Part shown: positions 42,688 to 51,802 of the stretch, piece by piece
How positions within the stretch are numbered: the first letter of the stretch is position 1
Layout of the letters: every line of letters begins with the position of its first letter
Source of the DNA: Alitiscatomonas aceti
Lineage (GTDB): Bacteria > Bacillota > Clostridia > Lachnospirales > Lachnospiraceae
DNA length: 64,000 bases
NCBI RefSeq assembly: GCF_025567195.1
Contig: NZ_JAOQJF010000009.1
Coordinates: forward strand, 62,001-126,000
Direction of reading: 5' to 3'
Notes under the pieces: model-generated
The model's database searches: none
Told to the model about the DNA's origin: nothing
The model's input: the letters and a program-made list of their open reading frames with translations, nothing else
Position numbers and translations under genes: made by a program

Positions 42688-42780
42688 AAGAGGGAGCTTG
42701 CCGCGGCAGGCTGAGAGGGAATGAAGGAACGATTCCGACCTGTTGAACCTGATACGGATAATGCCGGCGTAGGAATGAAG
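42688..42780 (+). promoter_or_regulatory. TPP riboswitch (THI element)
   Basis: Contains the hallmark GGCTGAGAGGGA (42709-42720) and GAACCTGATACGGATAATG followed by CCGGCGTAGGAA (42745-42776), in the right order with a variable stem between. Senses thiamine pyrophosphate; a terminator follows at 42792-42826, so control is by transcription attenuation of thiC-thiW. Confidence 0.95.
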
Positions 42781-42791
42781 CGAGTCATTGG

Positions 42792-42826
42792 AGGAACTTA
42801 TCCGTTTGGGATAGGTTCCTTTTTTT
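42792..42826 (+). terminator. Riboswitch-controlled terminator before thiC
   Basis: GGAACTTATCC (42793-42803) pairs with GGATAGGTTCC (42809-42819), then T7. The expression platform of the TPP riboswitch. Confidence 0.85.
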
Positions 42827-42871
42827 CATGTTTCTTTCCTCTTTTTCAAAAATCATGGAAGGAGAGCGGAT

Positions 42872-44179
42872 ATGGATTACACAACACAGATGGACGCGGC
42901 CAGAAAGGGGATCATTACCCGGGAAATGGAGCTGGTGGCCAGAAAAGAGAAGAGGACGGCGGAGGAGATCCGTCAGTGGGTGGCAGAGGGCCGGGCGGCC
43001 ATTCCCTGCAACCGGGTCCATAAGGCCCTGGATCCCAACGGCATCGGCTCCATGCTGAAGACGAAGATCAATGTGAACCTTGGGACATCCAGAGACTGCA
43101 TGGATCTGGACACGGAGGTGGAGAAGGTGAACCGGGCCGTGGTCATGGGCGCAGAGTCGATCATGGATCTCAGCTCCTTTGGGGATACCCGTGTGTTCCG
43201 GAGACGGCTTACAGCGGAATGTCCTGCCATCATTGGTACTGTGCCCATTTACGATGCAGTGGTATATTATCACAAGGCCTTAAAGGAGATCACCACCGAG
43301 GAGTGGCTGGATATCGTCCGGATGCACGCGGAGGACGGCGTGGACTTTATGACCATCCACTGCGGCATCAACCGGTCAACGGCAAAGCGCTTTAAAGAAA
43401 ACCGGCGTCTCACCAATATCGTTTCCCGGGGCGGCTCCATTATCTTTGCGTGGATGGAGATGACGGGGAAGGAAAACCCGTTTTATGAGCATTTTGACGA
43501 CATCCTGGAGATCTGCCGGGAGTACGACGTGACCTTAAGCCTGGGAGACGCCTGCCGTCCGGGCTGTCTTAAGGATGCCAGCGATATTTCCCAGATCGAG
43601 GAATTAGTGACCCTGGGAGAGCTTACGAGGAGGGCCTGGGAAAAGGATGTCCAGGTGATCATCGAGGGGCCGGGCCATATGCCCTTAAACCAGATCGAGG
43701 CCAATATGCGGATCCAGCAGGAGATCTGCAAGGGAGCCCCGTTTTATGTTCTGGGACCGCTGGTGACCGACGTGGCCCCAGGATATGACCATATTACGGC
43801 AGCCATTGGAGGAGCCCTGGCAGCAGCGGCAGGCGCGTCCTTCCTCTGCTATGTGACTCCGGCGGAGCATTTAAGGCTTCCCAATGTGGAGGATGTGAAG
43901 GAGGGGATCATCGCGTCCCGGATCGCTGCTCATGCGGCGGATATCGCCAAGGGGATCCCGTCGGCCATGGACTGGGACAATGAAATGAGCCTGGCAAGAA
44001 AAAATCTGGACTGGGAGAAGATGTTTTCCCTGGCCATTGATCCGGAAAAGGCCAGACGGTACCGGGCAGAGGCAAAGCCGGAGAAGGAAGATACATGTTC
44101 CATGTGCGGGAATTTCTGCGCGGTAAAGAATATGAACCGGATCCTGGACGGAGAGATCGTAAATATTTTTGAAGAGTAG
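42872..44179 (+). CDS. thiC: Phosphomethylpyrimidine synthase
   Basis: Radical SAM enzyme converting aminoimidazole ribotide to HMP-phosphate in thiamine synthesis; 435 residues, the short clostridial form. Seen: MTIHCGINRSTAKR, SRGGSIIFAWM, EGPGHMPLNQIEANM, GPLVTDVAPGYDHITAAIGG, FLCYVTPAEHL, and the C-terminal [4Fe-4S] motif CSMCGNFCAVK (CxxCxxxxC). TPP riboswitch upstream; thiW follows by 12 bases. Confidence 0.96.
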   Translation: MDYTTQMDAARKGIITREMELVARKEKRTAEEIRQWVAEGRAAIPCNRVHKALDPNGIGSMLKTKINVNLGTSRDCMDLDTEVEKVNRAVVMGAESIMDLSSFGDTRVFRRRLTAECPAIIGTVPIYDAVVYYHKALKEITTEEWLDIVRMHAEDGVDFMTIHCGINRSTAKRFKENRRLTNIVSRGGSIIFAWMEMTGKENPFYEHFDDILEICREYDVTLSLGDACRPGCLKDASDISQIEELVTLGELTRRAWEKDVQVIIEGPGHMPLNQIEANMRIQQEICKGAPFYVLGPLVTDVAPGYDHITAAIGGALAAAAGASFLCYVTPAEHLRLPNVEDVKEGIIASRIAAHAADIAKGIPSAMDWDNEMSLARKNLDWEKMFSLAIDPEKARRYRAEAKPEKEDTCSMCGNFCAVKNMNRILDGEIVNIFEE

Positions 44180-44191
44180 GGGGAGAGGATC

Positions 44192-44701
44192 ATGAAGATT
44201 TCTTTGAAAAAAACAGTAACAGCGGCCATGCTGGCGGCGCTGACCGTGGCGTTATCGGGCTTTTATATCCCCATCGGGGTATCCAAATGCTATCCCATCC
44301 AGCATATGGTGAACGTTTTGTGCGCTGTATTTTTAGGCCCCGGCTACGGAGTCATGGCGGCCTTCTGTACCTCTCTGATCCGGAACCTCATGGGAACCGG
44401 AAGCCTTCTGGCCTTTCCGGGGAGCATGGTGGGGGCGCTGCTCTGCGGCATCCTGTATGAGAAAACGGGAAAGCTGCTGCCCACATACCTGGGAGAGGTA
44501 ATTGGAACAGGAATCCTGGGCGGGATGCTCTGTTACCCGGTGGCAGTGGTCCTCATGGGAAAAGAGGCGGCGCTTTTTACGTATGTGATGCCCTTCCTTA
44601 TGAGCACCTGCTGCGGGACCATCATGGCTGCGGCCTTTGTGGGAGTGCTGGAAAAGAGCCATGTGATCTCTTATATCCGGGGAGTTATGGGGGACGCATA
44701 A
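44192..44701 (+). CDS. thiW: ECF transporter S component ThiW
   Basis: 169 residues, five to six helices. ThiW signature: ALTVALSGFYIPIGVSKCYPIQHMVNVLCAVFLGPGYG (in pieces), FPGSMVGALLCGILYEKTGK, and GKEAALFTYVMPFLMSTCCG. Substrate is thought to be the thiazole moiety of thiamine; pairs with a general ECF module coded elsewhere. Same TPP-controlled operon as thiC. GGGGGAGAGG precedes the ATG. Confidence 0.9.
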   Translation: MKISLKKTVTAAMLAALTVALSGFYIPIGVSKCYPIQHMVNVLCAVFLGPGYGVMAAFCTSLIRNLMGTGSLLAFPGSMVGALLCGILYEKTGKLLPTYLGEVIGTGILGGMLCYPVAVVLMGKEAALFTYVMPFLMSTCCGTIMAAAFVGVLEKSHVISYIRGVMGDA

Positions 44702-44759
44702 AGCAGGGGAAAACGATCTGGAAAATGTGCGGAAATCCTGGAAAACTTTACGGCATCCA

Positions 44760-44789
44760 TTGACACCCGGGGGGGGGGTATGATAAGAT
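44760..44789 (+). promoter_or_regulatory. Promoter with a G10 tract in the spacer
   Basis: TTGACA (44760-44765), 18-base spacer containing ten G (44769-44778), TAAGAT (44784-44789). An alternative -10 is GATAAG at 44782-44787. Drives the second wall-binding protein gene. Spacer length depends on G number, so slippage would tune or switch transcription. Confidence 0.6.
44769..44778 (+). repeat. G10 homopolymer
   Basis: Ten consecutive G inside the -35/-10 spacer of the promoter at 44760-44789. The longest homopolymer of G or C noticed in the window. Confidence 0.9.
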
Positions 44790-44961
44790 GAGAACGTATA
44801 CATCAGAACCTGGGAACTGCATGTAATGTGTACATTCTGCGGGGAACGGACCGGGTGTATGCAGGGAATGATCTCTGAGACTGGCAGATCCGGTAATACA
44901 GGAAAATGCCGGAATATGCTGGGAAGGGAGTGAAAAAAGTAAAGAAAGGCAGGAATGTAAA

Positions 44962-46941
44962 ATGCACATGAAAACAAAATGGCTGAAGCGCTTGACCGCC
45001 GCAGCCCTCAGCATCGGCATGGCATTCGCACCGGCAGTTGCCGGGTCCGGACTGACCTATGCAGATGTGAAGGCTCCGGAGCGGGACGGCAGGATTATGG
45101 CAGCCTCCGGTTCGGAAGCGACTCCGGGTGATGCGACACCCAGTAATGTAAGCGTTAACTTTACCGAAGAATCAAAGACCGTAACATTTGGAGACGAATT
45201 TACCGTGCGGGTCGTAACAAGCCCTGCGAATGCTGAGGTAAAGTGGGGGTATGAAAATGAGGACGTTATTGCCTTTGCAGACCCGGCAGAAAATTATGAT
45301 CCGCAGGTAAGCCATGGGGAGATGACGTATAAGGCGGTTGGAGCAGGATCCAGTGAAATCTATGTTAAGATCTATGACCCCGCCTATGAGGACCTTGAAT
45401 CCGCAGAGGACGTTCTGAAGGTAACTGTAAATAAACTCAAGCTTGAATTAGAAACCAGCAGCTTATCATTAGAAGTATCTAAGCAGCAGAAGCTTCCATT
45501 AACAACAAAGGTTCCGGCAGGAACGATTCTCAACTGGTCTTCTGATAAAGAGTCTGTGGCAAAGGTTGACCAGTCTGGTAATGTGACTGCTGTGGCAGAG
45601 GGAACTGCAACGATCACTGTTTCAGCAGGTCACTGTGAGCCGGCTTCCTGTACAGTAACCGTAGGAAAAACTCCGGAACCGGCCATAACAGAGCTTAAGC
45701 TTGAATCCTCTGAGCTTCTTCTTACAAAGGGCAGCAAGGGGACGCTGAAGGTGACCAACAAACCGGAGAATACAGAACTCAAATGGGATTCTGCAGATCC
45801 GAAGGTCGCTGCAGTGGAGAATGGTGTTGTAACAGCCCTGGCAGCAGGAGAGACTACGATCACTGTAAGCGGAGAGAACTGCAAAGAGGCATCAGCTGTT
45901 GTTACTGTAACGGAAGAAACAGGAGCTGTCCTGGAAGGCGACAGTGAGGTAACTGTTTCTGTAAACAAGGCAGCAGTTGAAGTTTCCAGGGAGAATCTTC
46001 CGGATTCTGTGACTGCCCAGCAGCTGGCAGACGCTAAGAATGCGGCAGTAGAGTCAGCTCTGAACAGCGTGAAGAATAATACAGCAGTTCTGGAGCCTGC
46101 CGAAGGCTTAAAGGAGGCTGTGAATGTTAAGCTTCCGGAAGGCTATAAGGGCGTAAGCCGTGTGGATTCTGAGCTGAAGGATATGGAAATGATCGCGGAA
46201 ATGGCAGACGGCAAGCTTGTGGTACGTCCCAGCAGGCTGGTTTACGATGCATCCGTGGCCATGGACGTGTTTGACGAGAATGGAAACTTGAAGACTCCCG
46301 ACCGAAAGGTTGTCAACAGCGAGCTGGATGGATATATCACCTTCCGTCTTGCTGTTCCGAAGACCGTGACAGAAAAATATGCCCAGATCGTTCATAAGAG
46401 CGCGGGCTATTCCGATTCCAGTATCAGCAATCTCGAGATCCAGAACAAAGGTACAGACAACGCCTATATTTCCGTTAAAGTCCGCCACTTCAGCGAATTT
46501 GACGTAACATTTACAAACTCCAGAGTAAGCACTGGCTCCTCCGGAAGTTCCGGCGGCAGCGGCGGAAGCAGATCCTATAAGGCTCCCACAGAAGGAACAT
46601 GGGTGAAGGATGCCGCAGGCTGGTGGTATAAATTCCCGAACCACACCTGGCCGGCAAACTGCTGGACCCAGCTTACCTGGAACGGCGTGAGCCAGTGGTA
46701 CCGCTTCAATGAGGCTGGTTACATGGTAGCTGGCTGGTATCTGGATACGGATGGAAACTGGTATTTCTTACATAACGTATCCGATGGTACCCAGGGTCAT
46801 ATGTACACTGGATGGCATCAGATCGAAGGCAAGTGGTACTATTTCCGCGAGAACGCAGGCGGCCCCGTAGGCTCCCTGGTCGTGAATGGGACCACACCGG
46901 ACGGCTACACTGTAGACGCCAGCGGCGCATGGATCCAGTAG
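44962..46941 (+). CDS. Secreted cell-wall-binding protein with Ig-like (BIG2) domains
   Basis: 659 residues. Signal peptide; a Ser/Thr/Pro segment; three Ig-like units, two with the BIG2 pattern (LNWSSDKESVAKVDQSGNVTAVAEGTATITV in parts, and LKWDSADPKVAAVENGVVTALAAGETTITV in parts); a beta domain with VRHFSEFDVTF; a Gly/Ser linker (GSSGSSGGSGGS); and C-terminal aromatic wall-binding repeats (GWWYKFPNHTW, WYLDTDGNWYFL, GKWYYFREN) ending TTPDGYTVDASGAWIQ. The tail matches that of the protein at 10069-12384, so they form a family. Probably adhesive or structural. Promoter with G10 tract 170 bases upstream; strong terminator after the gene. Confidence 0.85.
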   Translation: MHMKTKWLKRLTAAALSIGMAFAPAVAGSGLTYADVKAPERDGRIMAASGSEATPGDATPSNVSVNFTEESKTVTFGDEFTVRVVTSPANAEVKWGYENEDVIAFADPAENYDPQVSHGEMTYKAVGAGSSEIYVKIYDPAYEDLESAEDVLKVTVNKLKLELETSSLSLEVSKQQKLPLTTKVPAGTILNWSSDKESVAKVDQSGNVTAVAEGTATITVSAGHCEPASCTVTVGKTPEPAITELKLESSELLLTKGSKGTLKVTNKPENTELKWDSADPKVAAVENGVVTALAAGETTITVSGENCKEASAVVTVTEETGAVLEGDSEVTVSVNKAAVEVSRENLPDSVTAQQLADAKNAAVESALNSVKNNTAVLEPAEGLKEAVNVKLPEGYKGVSRVDSELKDMEMIAEMADGKLVVRPSRLVYDASVAMDVFDENGNLKTPDRKVVNSELDGYITFRLAVPKTVTEKYAQIVHKSAGYSDSSISNLEIQNKGTDNAYISVKVRHFSEFDVTFTNSRVSTGSSGSSGGSGGSRSYKAPTEGTWVKDAAGWWYKFPNHTWPANCWTQLTWNGVSQWYRFNEAGYMVAGWYLDTDGNWYFLHNVSDGTQGHMYTGWHQIEGKWYYFRENAGGPVGSLVVNGTTPDGYTVDASGAWIQ

Positions 46942-46968
46942 CCTGAACTGAATAAGATGGAAAGAAAG

Positions 46969-46998
46969 TGCTCCGGTCATATGGCCGGAGCATTTTTT
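46969..46998 (+). terminator. Terminator of the second wall-binding protein gene
   Basis: TGCTCCGG(TC) and GGCCGGAGCA arms (46969-46992), then T6. Confidence 0.88.
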
Positions 46999-46999
46999 A

Positions 47000-47125
47000 T
47001 TTGATAGGAAATTCCTATCAAATAAAAAAGCACTTCGTGCAGAATCGCACTGCGGCGGTATGGAATTTCGTCGCAAATGCGACCCGCCGCAGGCGGAGAA
47101 TCCTGCAAGAGCAGGATTCTTTTTT
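47000..47125. repeat. Stack of four palindromes (structured repeat-like element)
   Basis: TTTGATAGGAA/A/TTCCTATCAAA (47000-47022); GCAC/ttc/GTGC (47030-47040); CTGCGGCGG...CCGCCGCAG (47050-47058 with 47084-47092) enclosing GTCGCA/aa/TGCGAC; and GAATCCTGC/aaga/GCAGGATTC plus T6 (47098-47125). The last one can terminate on the plus strand. Only one copy is in the window. It separates convergent surface-protein genes. Confidence 0.65.
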
Positions 47126-47142
47126 ACCTTTAGAAACGGATT

Positions 47143-47742
47143 TTAGCGGTAGTATACGGTATCCCTCATGGTAAAGGAGCCCTCGTTGGAGAATTTGATG
47201 TTTCTGGAATGGAGGGAGTCTTTATATTCCAGGGAATTTACCTTTTTGAAGCTGTAGATCCCATCAAAGGAGCCGTCTTCATCATAGTACATACCCACCA
47301 GGCTGTCGTCAGCGCCCAGATTTAACTCCATATAATCGCCGTCTTCAGAAGTATAAGTTCCGATCAGATCGTAGGCATCATATTCATAGGAAGCTTCACC
47401 GGAGTTCTCTCCATCTTCCTCATCATTTCTAGCGTTTTCTTCCAGGTCGAACTGGAGCTGTACGCCTCCGTCCACGATCCAGGCCCCGTCCTTATTGACC
47501 TGGTAGTTGTCCGGTGTGGTCGTATCTGAGAGCATGTAGCCGTCGTTTCCAAAGTAATAGCATTCAAAGGTACCGTCCTTATTTCCGTCCAGCCATTTCC
47601 ATTCGGCTGCGGGATTGGAGCCGTCGTCGTTGAGCCACCACCAGCCGGTGTCATTGGATTTCCATTCTCCTGCAAAGGCGGTGAGGCCTGCGGCTGCGGT
47701 CATTGCTGTGGTTAAGACCAGGGTCATGATTTTTTTCTTCAT
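47143..47742 (-). CDS. Secreted protein with an N-terminal wall-binding-like module
   Basis: 199 residues. Signal peptide ending TAFAGEW; then WKSNDTGWWWLNDDG and YYFGNDGYMLSDTTTPDNYQVNKDGAWIVDG. This is one aromatic repeat plus the TTPD...GAW tail seen at the C-termini of the other two wall-binding proteins, here at the N-terminus. A Glu/Asp-rich linker and a C-terminal beta domain of unknown type follow (LIGTYTSEDGDYMELNLGADDSLVGMYYDED, in parts). AGGAGG lies before the ATG. The function of the C-terminal domain is unknown. Confidence 0.75.
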   Translation of the reverse strand: MKKKIMTLVLTTAMTAAAGLTAFAGEWKSNDTGWWWLNDDGSNPAAEWKWLDGNKDGTFECYYFGNDGYMLSDTTTPDNYQVNKDGAWIVDGGVQLQFDLEENARNDEEDGENSGEASYEYDAYDLIGTYTSEDGDYMELNLGADDSLVGMYYDEDGSFDGIYSFKKVNSLEYKDSLHSRNIKFSNEGSFTMRDTVYYR

Positions 47743-47918
47743 ATTAAAATCCTCCTAAAGCTATGTAAGTTTGTGTTTCATTTTCTTATAGCATCATAGT
47801 AACAAAGGTATGTGTAGAAATTGTGAAATCTTTTAGGAAAAAATGGGAGATTTATGTGGCAAATTTATGGCAGATTTGCTATGCTGTATGTGGAATAAAT
47901 TTTTATAGGAGGATACAG

Positions 47919-49163
47919 ATGGAATATAAGGTTTCAGAACAGGTACGCCAGAAATTTGACGCCCTCGTAAAAGACGAAAAGGTTCAGAAGGCACTGAAGT
48001 TTATGGAAGAAGACCAGGATGCGGTCATCGACCGTCAGATCGAGCTGACCCTGATCCCCGCCCCCACCTACCATGAGCAGAAGAAGGCAGAACGTATGCT
48101 GGAAATGTTTAAGGAAGAGGGACTTTCCGACTGTCACATTGACGAATACGGCAACTGTGTGGGGATCCGTAAGGGCACCGGCGGCGGAAAAACGACCCTG
48201 GTGGAAGGCCATATGGATACTGTATTCGCCCTGGATACGGAGCTTAAGATCGTCCGGGAGGACGGCTTTATCAAATGCCCCGGAATCGTAGACGATACAA
48301 GAGGCTGTGCGGCCGTTCTTTCCACGATCCGGGCTTTAAACGCCGCCGGGATCCAGACAAAGGGTGATATCCACTTTGTGGGAACGGTACAGGAGGAAGG
48401 AACCGGCGCTTTAAAGGGAATGAAGTATTATGTGGACCATCATCCGGAGCTGGAGGCCAGCATTTCTGTGGACGGACCCGGCTACCAGGAGATCACTTAT
48501 GAGGCCACAGGCATCCAGACGTATGAGGTGAACTTCAACGGAATCGGCGGCCATGCGTGCGGCATGTTTGGAAAGGTGGCAAACCCGCTCCATGCGGCGG
48601 CCAGAGCCATTGCCAAGATCTCGGAATTCCGTGTTCCCGCAGATCCCATGACGACATTTGCAGTGACCAACTTCCATGCGGGAAGCTTTGAGGCGGTCCA
48701 TGCCATCGTTCCCACAGCCCAGATCCGCTTTAACTTCCGCTCCAATTCCCAGGAGGAGCTGGAGAAGCTCCGTGACCGGATCTTTGCTGCCATCGACGAG
48801 GCATGTAAGGAGGAGACAGACCGCTGGGGCATGGATACCATCACATATGAAGTGAAGCATATCTGTGACGTCAACGCCGGTCATCAGGATTCCCACGCGT
48901 CCATCGTGGAAGGAGCCATGGCGGCGGCAGAATTCCTTGGCTGTGCAGAGCCGAAGCTTGGAAACGGCGGCTCCACCAACTGCAACCGGGCCCTGGAAGC
49001 CGGACTTCCGGCTGTCTGTCTTGGAGGCGGCTGTGATTATGACTGCCAGTGCCATACCCTGGACGAGCAGTTTAAGGTGGAGGATGCCTTCAAGGGCTGC
49101 CAGCAGACGCTCCTCATGACTCTGCTCTGCGCCGGAACAGAAATGACGGAAAGCATCATTTAG
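47919..49163 (+). CDS. M20 family zinc metallopeptidase/amidohydrolase
   Basis: 414 residues from the ATG at 47919 (AGGAGG upstream). Metal and catalytic motifs: GHMDTVF (zinc His and catalytic Asp), CPGIVDDTRGCAAVLSTI (bridging Asp), VQEEGTGALKG (catalytic Glu), with a dimerisation domain at about 190-310 and the late His in CQCHTLDE. Cytosolic peptidase or amidohydrolase. It resembles PepT/YgeY-type members, but substrate cannot be read. Confidence 0.9.
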   Translation: MEYKVSEQVRQKFDALVKDEKVQKALKFMEEDQDAVIDRQIELTLIPAPTYHEQKKAERMLEMFKEEGLSDCHIDEYGNCVGIRKGTGGGKTTLVEGHMDTVFALDTELKIVREDGFIKCPGIVDDTRGCAAVLSTIRALNAAGIQTKGDIHFVGTVQEEGTGALKGMKYYVDHHPELEASISVDGPGYQEITYEATGIQTYEVNFNGIGGHACGMFGKVANPLHAAARAIAKISEFRVPADPMTTFAVTNFHAGSFEAVHAIVPTAQIRFNFRSNSQEELEKLRDRIFAAIDEACKEETDRWGMDTITYEVKHICDVNAGHQDSHASIVEGAMAAAEFLGCAEPKLGNGGSTNCNRALEAGLPAVCLGGGCDYDCQCHTLDEQFKVEDAFKGCQQTLLMTLLCAGTEMTESII

Positions 49164-49232
49164 CTTGCGCCGCCAGGCAGAAGGAAGTATTCTGATAAGG
49201 CTGGTATATTATAGGAAAAGAGGGAGATACAG

Positions 49233-49553
49233 ATGGAAAAGAACAGCACTGAGTTTATGCAGCAGGTATATGATCTGGCAACCGGAGCCTATAATCCTGG
49301 AAGCAGCATCGTGGCAGAGAATGCCTTTGTGGAAAATGTGTTCAGCGAGGGCTCTGTCTGTGCAGAGGCTTACAGGGAGGTGTATGCCGCCGGAGAGCGC
49401 CTGTGCAGACGCCTGGGCGTGCAGTTCGGCGACGATGTGGACGTGGAGGCCATTGTGGACAACATGATGGAGATCCAGAGGGAGATCGGCCTTAAGATGT
49501 ACGAATACGGCTGGTATTTTGCCAAAGGCGGAGACGGGATCCATAAGGTATAG
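49233..49553 (+). CDS. Conserved-looking small helical protein of unknown function
   Basis: 106 residues, predicted mostly helical (YREVYAAGERLCRRLGVQFG, NMMEIQREIGLKMYEYGWYF). GAGGGAG lies eight bases before the ATG. Nine bases upstream of the Nudix gene and probably cotranscribed. No family recognised. Confidence 0.7.
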   Translation: MEKNSTEFMQQVYDLATGAYNPGSSIVAENAFVENVFSEGSVCAEAYREVYAAGERLCRRLGVQFGDDVDVEAIVDNMMEIQREIGLKMYEYGWYFAKGGDGIHKV

Positions 49554-49562
49554 GAGTGTGTC

Positions 49563-50285
49563 ATGGCTTTTTTGGAGGATCTGAAGGGATTTTACGGAAC
49601 TGGCGAGAAAAACCGGGCGGGTCAGAGCCTGGAGGAGTTTCTGGACAGGTATGATCCCAAAAAATATGACTGCCCCAGCTGTACCACGGATATTGTGGCG
49701 GTACAGTGTGATGAGCCGCTCCGGTCCTGGGGGCAGCCCTTAAAGCTTCTTCTTGTCAAACGGGGCAATCATCCAAGCATTGGCTGGTATGCCACGCCGG
49801 GAGGCTTTGTGGAGCTTAAGGAGGATCTTTATGAGGGTGCGGCCAGAGAGCTTCAGGAGGAGACCGGAGTGACGGGACTTCCGCTCCAGCAGCTTCGTAC
49901 CTGGGGCGCTTATGACAGGGATCCCCGGTGGCGGGTGATCACGACCTCGTTCCTGGCTCTGGCGGAAGGCGATCTGCCGGTGAGGGCCGCCGACGACGCG
50001 GCGGATGCGCTGTGGATGGATGTGTCGCTCCGTCTGGTCTCGGAGGAGGACGGGCAGCAGCGGAAGGAGATATGGGAGCTTTGCCTGGACCATGAAGAAC
50101 GGAAGGTCCATGTGGCGGCCCGGGTAGAGCGTACATATTTCCCGGATGCCGTGCTTCCCAGGGAAAGATACAGGCTCCTGTGGGCGGACGGCCTGGCTGT
50201 GGACCACGGCTGCATCATCACCCAGGCGCTTCTTTATCTGAAGGAGCGGCTGGAGGAGAGGACAGGCGGAAAGACAGTCCGTTAA
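49563..50285 (+). CDS. Nudix hydrolase
   Basis: 240 residues. Nudix box GGFVELKEDLYEGAARELQEETGV (read in parts; GX5EX7REUXEEXGU complete) at about 79-102. The N-terminus has CPSCTTDIVAVQ. The C-terminal 80 residues after the Nudix fold are larger than in simple MutT proteins. Hydrolyses a nucleoside diphosphate linked to another moiety; substrate unknown. AGGAG precedes the ATG. Confidence 0.9.
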   Translation: MAFLEDLKGFYGTGEKNRAGQSLEEFLDRYDPKKYDCPSCTTDIVAVQCDEPLRSWGQPLKLLLVKRGNHPSIGWYATPGGFVELKEDLYEGAARELQEETGVTGLPLQQLRTWGAYDRDPRWRVITTSFLALAEGDLPVRAADDAADALWMDVSLRLVSEEDGQQRKEIWELCLDHEERKVHVAARVERTYFPDAVLPRERYRLLWADGLAVDHGCIITQALLYLKERLEERTGGKTVR

Positions 50286-50292
50286 ATAGGAA

Positions 50293-50334
50293 GACCGGCA
50301 TGTGATCCCGAAAGGAACGGCATGCCGGTTTTTC
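50293..50334 (+). terminator. Terminator after the Nudix gene
   Basis: ACCGGCATG and CATGCCGGT arms with a GGGA/TTCC-like middle, then T5. Confidence 0.75.
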
Positions 50335-50341
50335 TGATGGT

Positions 50342-51580
50342 TTAAGGCTTTATGCGGGCGGCCGCGCCTGGCTGCCGGTAAAGATATCTGGGAAGCCCGT
50401 TTTCCATGATCCGTTTCGGTTCACCCTGGATCAGCGGCAGGATATAGGGAAGGAAGCTGTCTGTTACGTCAGAACCGCCCTCAGAGATCCATTCTGCCGG
50501 AAATTTCTTTTCCTGGTTGCAGATCCGTCCCACCGGCTCCAGGCAGCAGGAAAGCTCATAGGGGACATCAGAGATCCTCTGGAAGGCTGCCATTTTTCCT
50601 GTTTCCCCGGAAAGGGCGGCGCGGACTCCGAAGGCGCCTGCCATGGCAGACTCCTCGATATCTGTTCTGGAGGCCAGCATCCCGCTGCATCTCTGGCTTA
50701 CATTGAGCTCAATGGAGCGGACCTTGACGTGGAACCGGTCACGGACGAAGGATTCCAGGACCTCTCCGCAGCCGGTGAGCATTTTGTGTCCGAAGGAATC
50801 CAGCTTTGCGGCGTCGGAATATTCGCAGATAAAGGTTCCTCCGGCGTCGGCAATGCCCTCGGAAACGCAGACGACCACATTGGCTGTTTTTTCAAAGGCA
50901 TGCTCCAGATCCTGGTAAAAGGCTTCCAGCTCAAAGGGAGCCTCGGGGAGGTAGATGAGGATAGGGTTGTCTCCCTCATATTTTCTTGCCAGCTTTGAGG
51001 CAGCTGTGAGCCAGCCGGCGTGGCGTCCCATGATCTCGATGATCGTCACAGATCTCTGCTGGTATACAGAGGCGTCCAGGACGATCTCCCGGACCGTGGA
51101 GGCCACATATTTTGCAGCGCTGCCGAAACCGGGCGTATGGTCTGTGAGCACCAGATCGTTGTCAATGGTCTTGGGAATGCCGATGAACCGTACATCGCTG
51201 CCGGTCCGGGCAGCAAAGCGGGAAAGCTTATCCACCGTATCCATGGAGTCGTTTCCTCCCACATAGAGGAAATATCCGATGTTCATTTCGCGGAGATTAT
51301 CAAAAACAGCGGAATAGACAGCGTCCGTCAGATCCTCCGGGAGCTTAAAGCGGCAGGACCCCAGATAAGCGGCGGGCGTCAGCCGGAGGAGCTTCAGCTC
51401 TTCCTCGCTGAGGGCAGTCAGATCTGTGACCTGGTCCGCAAGGAAGCCCTCAATGCCGTTGAGCATCCCATAGACACGGCCCTCCTGCCCTGCCTCCTTC
51501 CATGCCTGTACTGCGCCGCAGAGGCTGGCGTTTATGACGGCGGTGGGGCCGCCGGACTGTCCGATCACTAAATTCTTCAT
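50342..51580 (-). CDS. pfp: Pyrophosphate-dependent 6-phosphofructokinase
   Basis: 412 residues. Interconverts fructose 6-phosphate and fructose 1,6-bisphosphate. The motif GGNDSMDTV (Asn-Asp in place of the Gly-Asp-Gly of ATP enzymes) with PKTIDNDL and MGRHAGWL indicates PPi as phosphoryl donor, common in anaerobes. The N-terminus QSGGPTAVINASL is typical. Promoter at 51681-51708. Confidence 0.92.
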   Translation of the reverse strand: MKNLVIGQSGGPTAVINASLCGAVQAWKEAGQEGRVYGMLNGIEGFLADQVTDLTALSEEELKLLRLTPAAYLGSCRFKLPEDLTDAVYSAVFDNLREMNIGYFLYVGGNDSMDTVDKLSRFAARTGSDVRFIGIPKTIDNDLVLTDHTPGFGSAAKYVASTVREIVLDASVYQQRSVTIIEIMGRHAGWLTAASKLARKYEGDNPILIYLPEAPFELEAFYQDLEHAFEKTANVVVCVSEGIADAGGTFICEYSDAAKLDSFGHKMLTGCGEVLESFVRDRFHVKVRSIELNVSQRCSGMLASRTDIEESAMAGAFGVRAALSGETGKMAAFQRISDVPYELSCCLEPVGRICNQEKKFPAEWISEGGSDVTDSFLPYILPLIQGEPKRIMENGLPRYLYRQPGAAARIKP

Positions 51581-51680
51581 AATAAATCCATTCTCTCCAT
51601 TCTAGTGCGATTTAGAGTCAGTACTTCTTACTGCCGGCGGTGGGATCATTTATCTCCGGGCCGGCGTGCTGTACGGAAAT

Positions 51681-51708
51681 ATTATAATACAGGAAGAAAG
51701 AAAATCAA
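51681..51708 (-). promoter_or_regulatory. Promoter of the PPi-phosphofructokinase gene
   Basis: Minus strand TTGATT (51703-51708), 16-base spacer, TATAAT (51681-51686). Confidence 0.65.
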
Positions 51709-51802
51709 TCAATTTTTTCAGACTGGTATAGATCTGGGAAAAGCGGCAATAATAGGAGTATCACCAAAGAGAAAGATTAATACTTATCCTCCCCTTTTTA
51801 AT

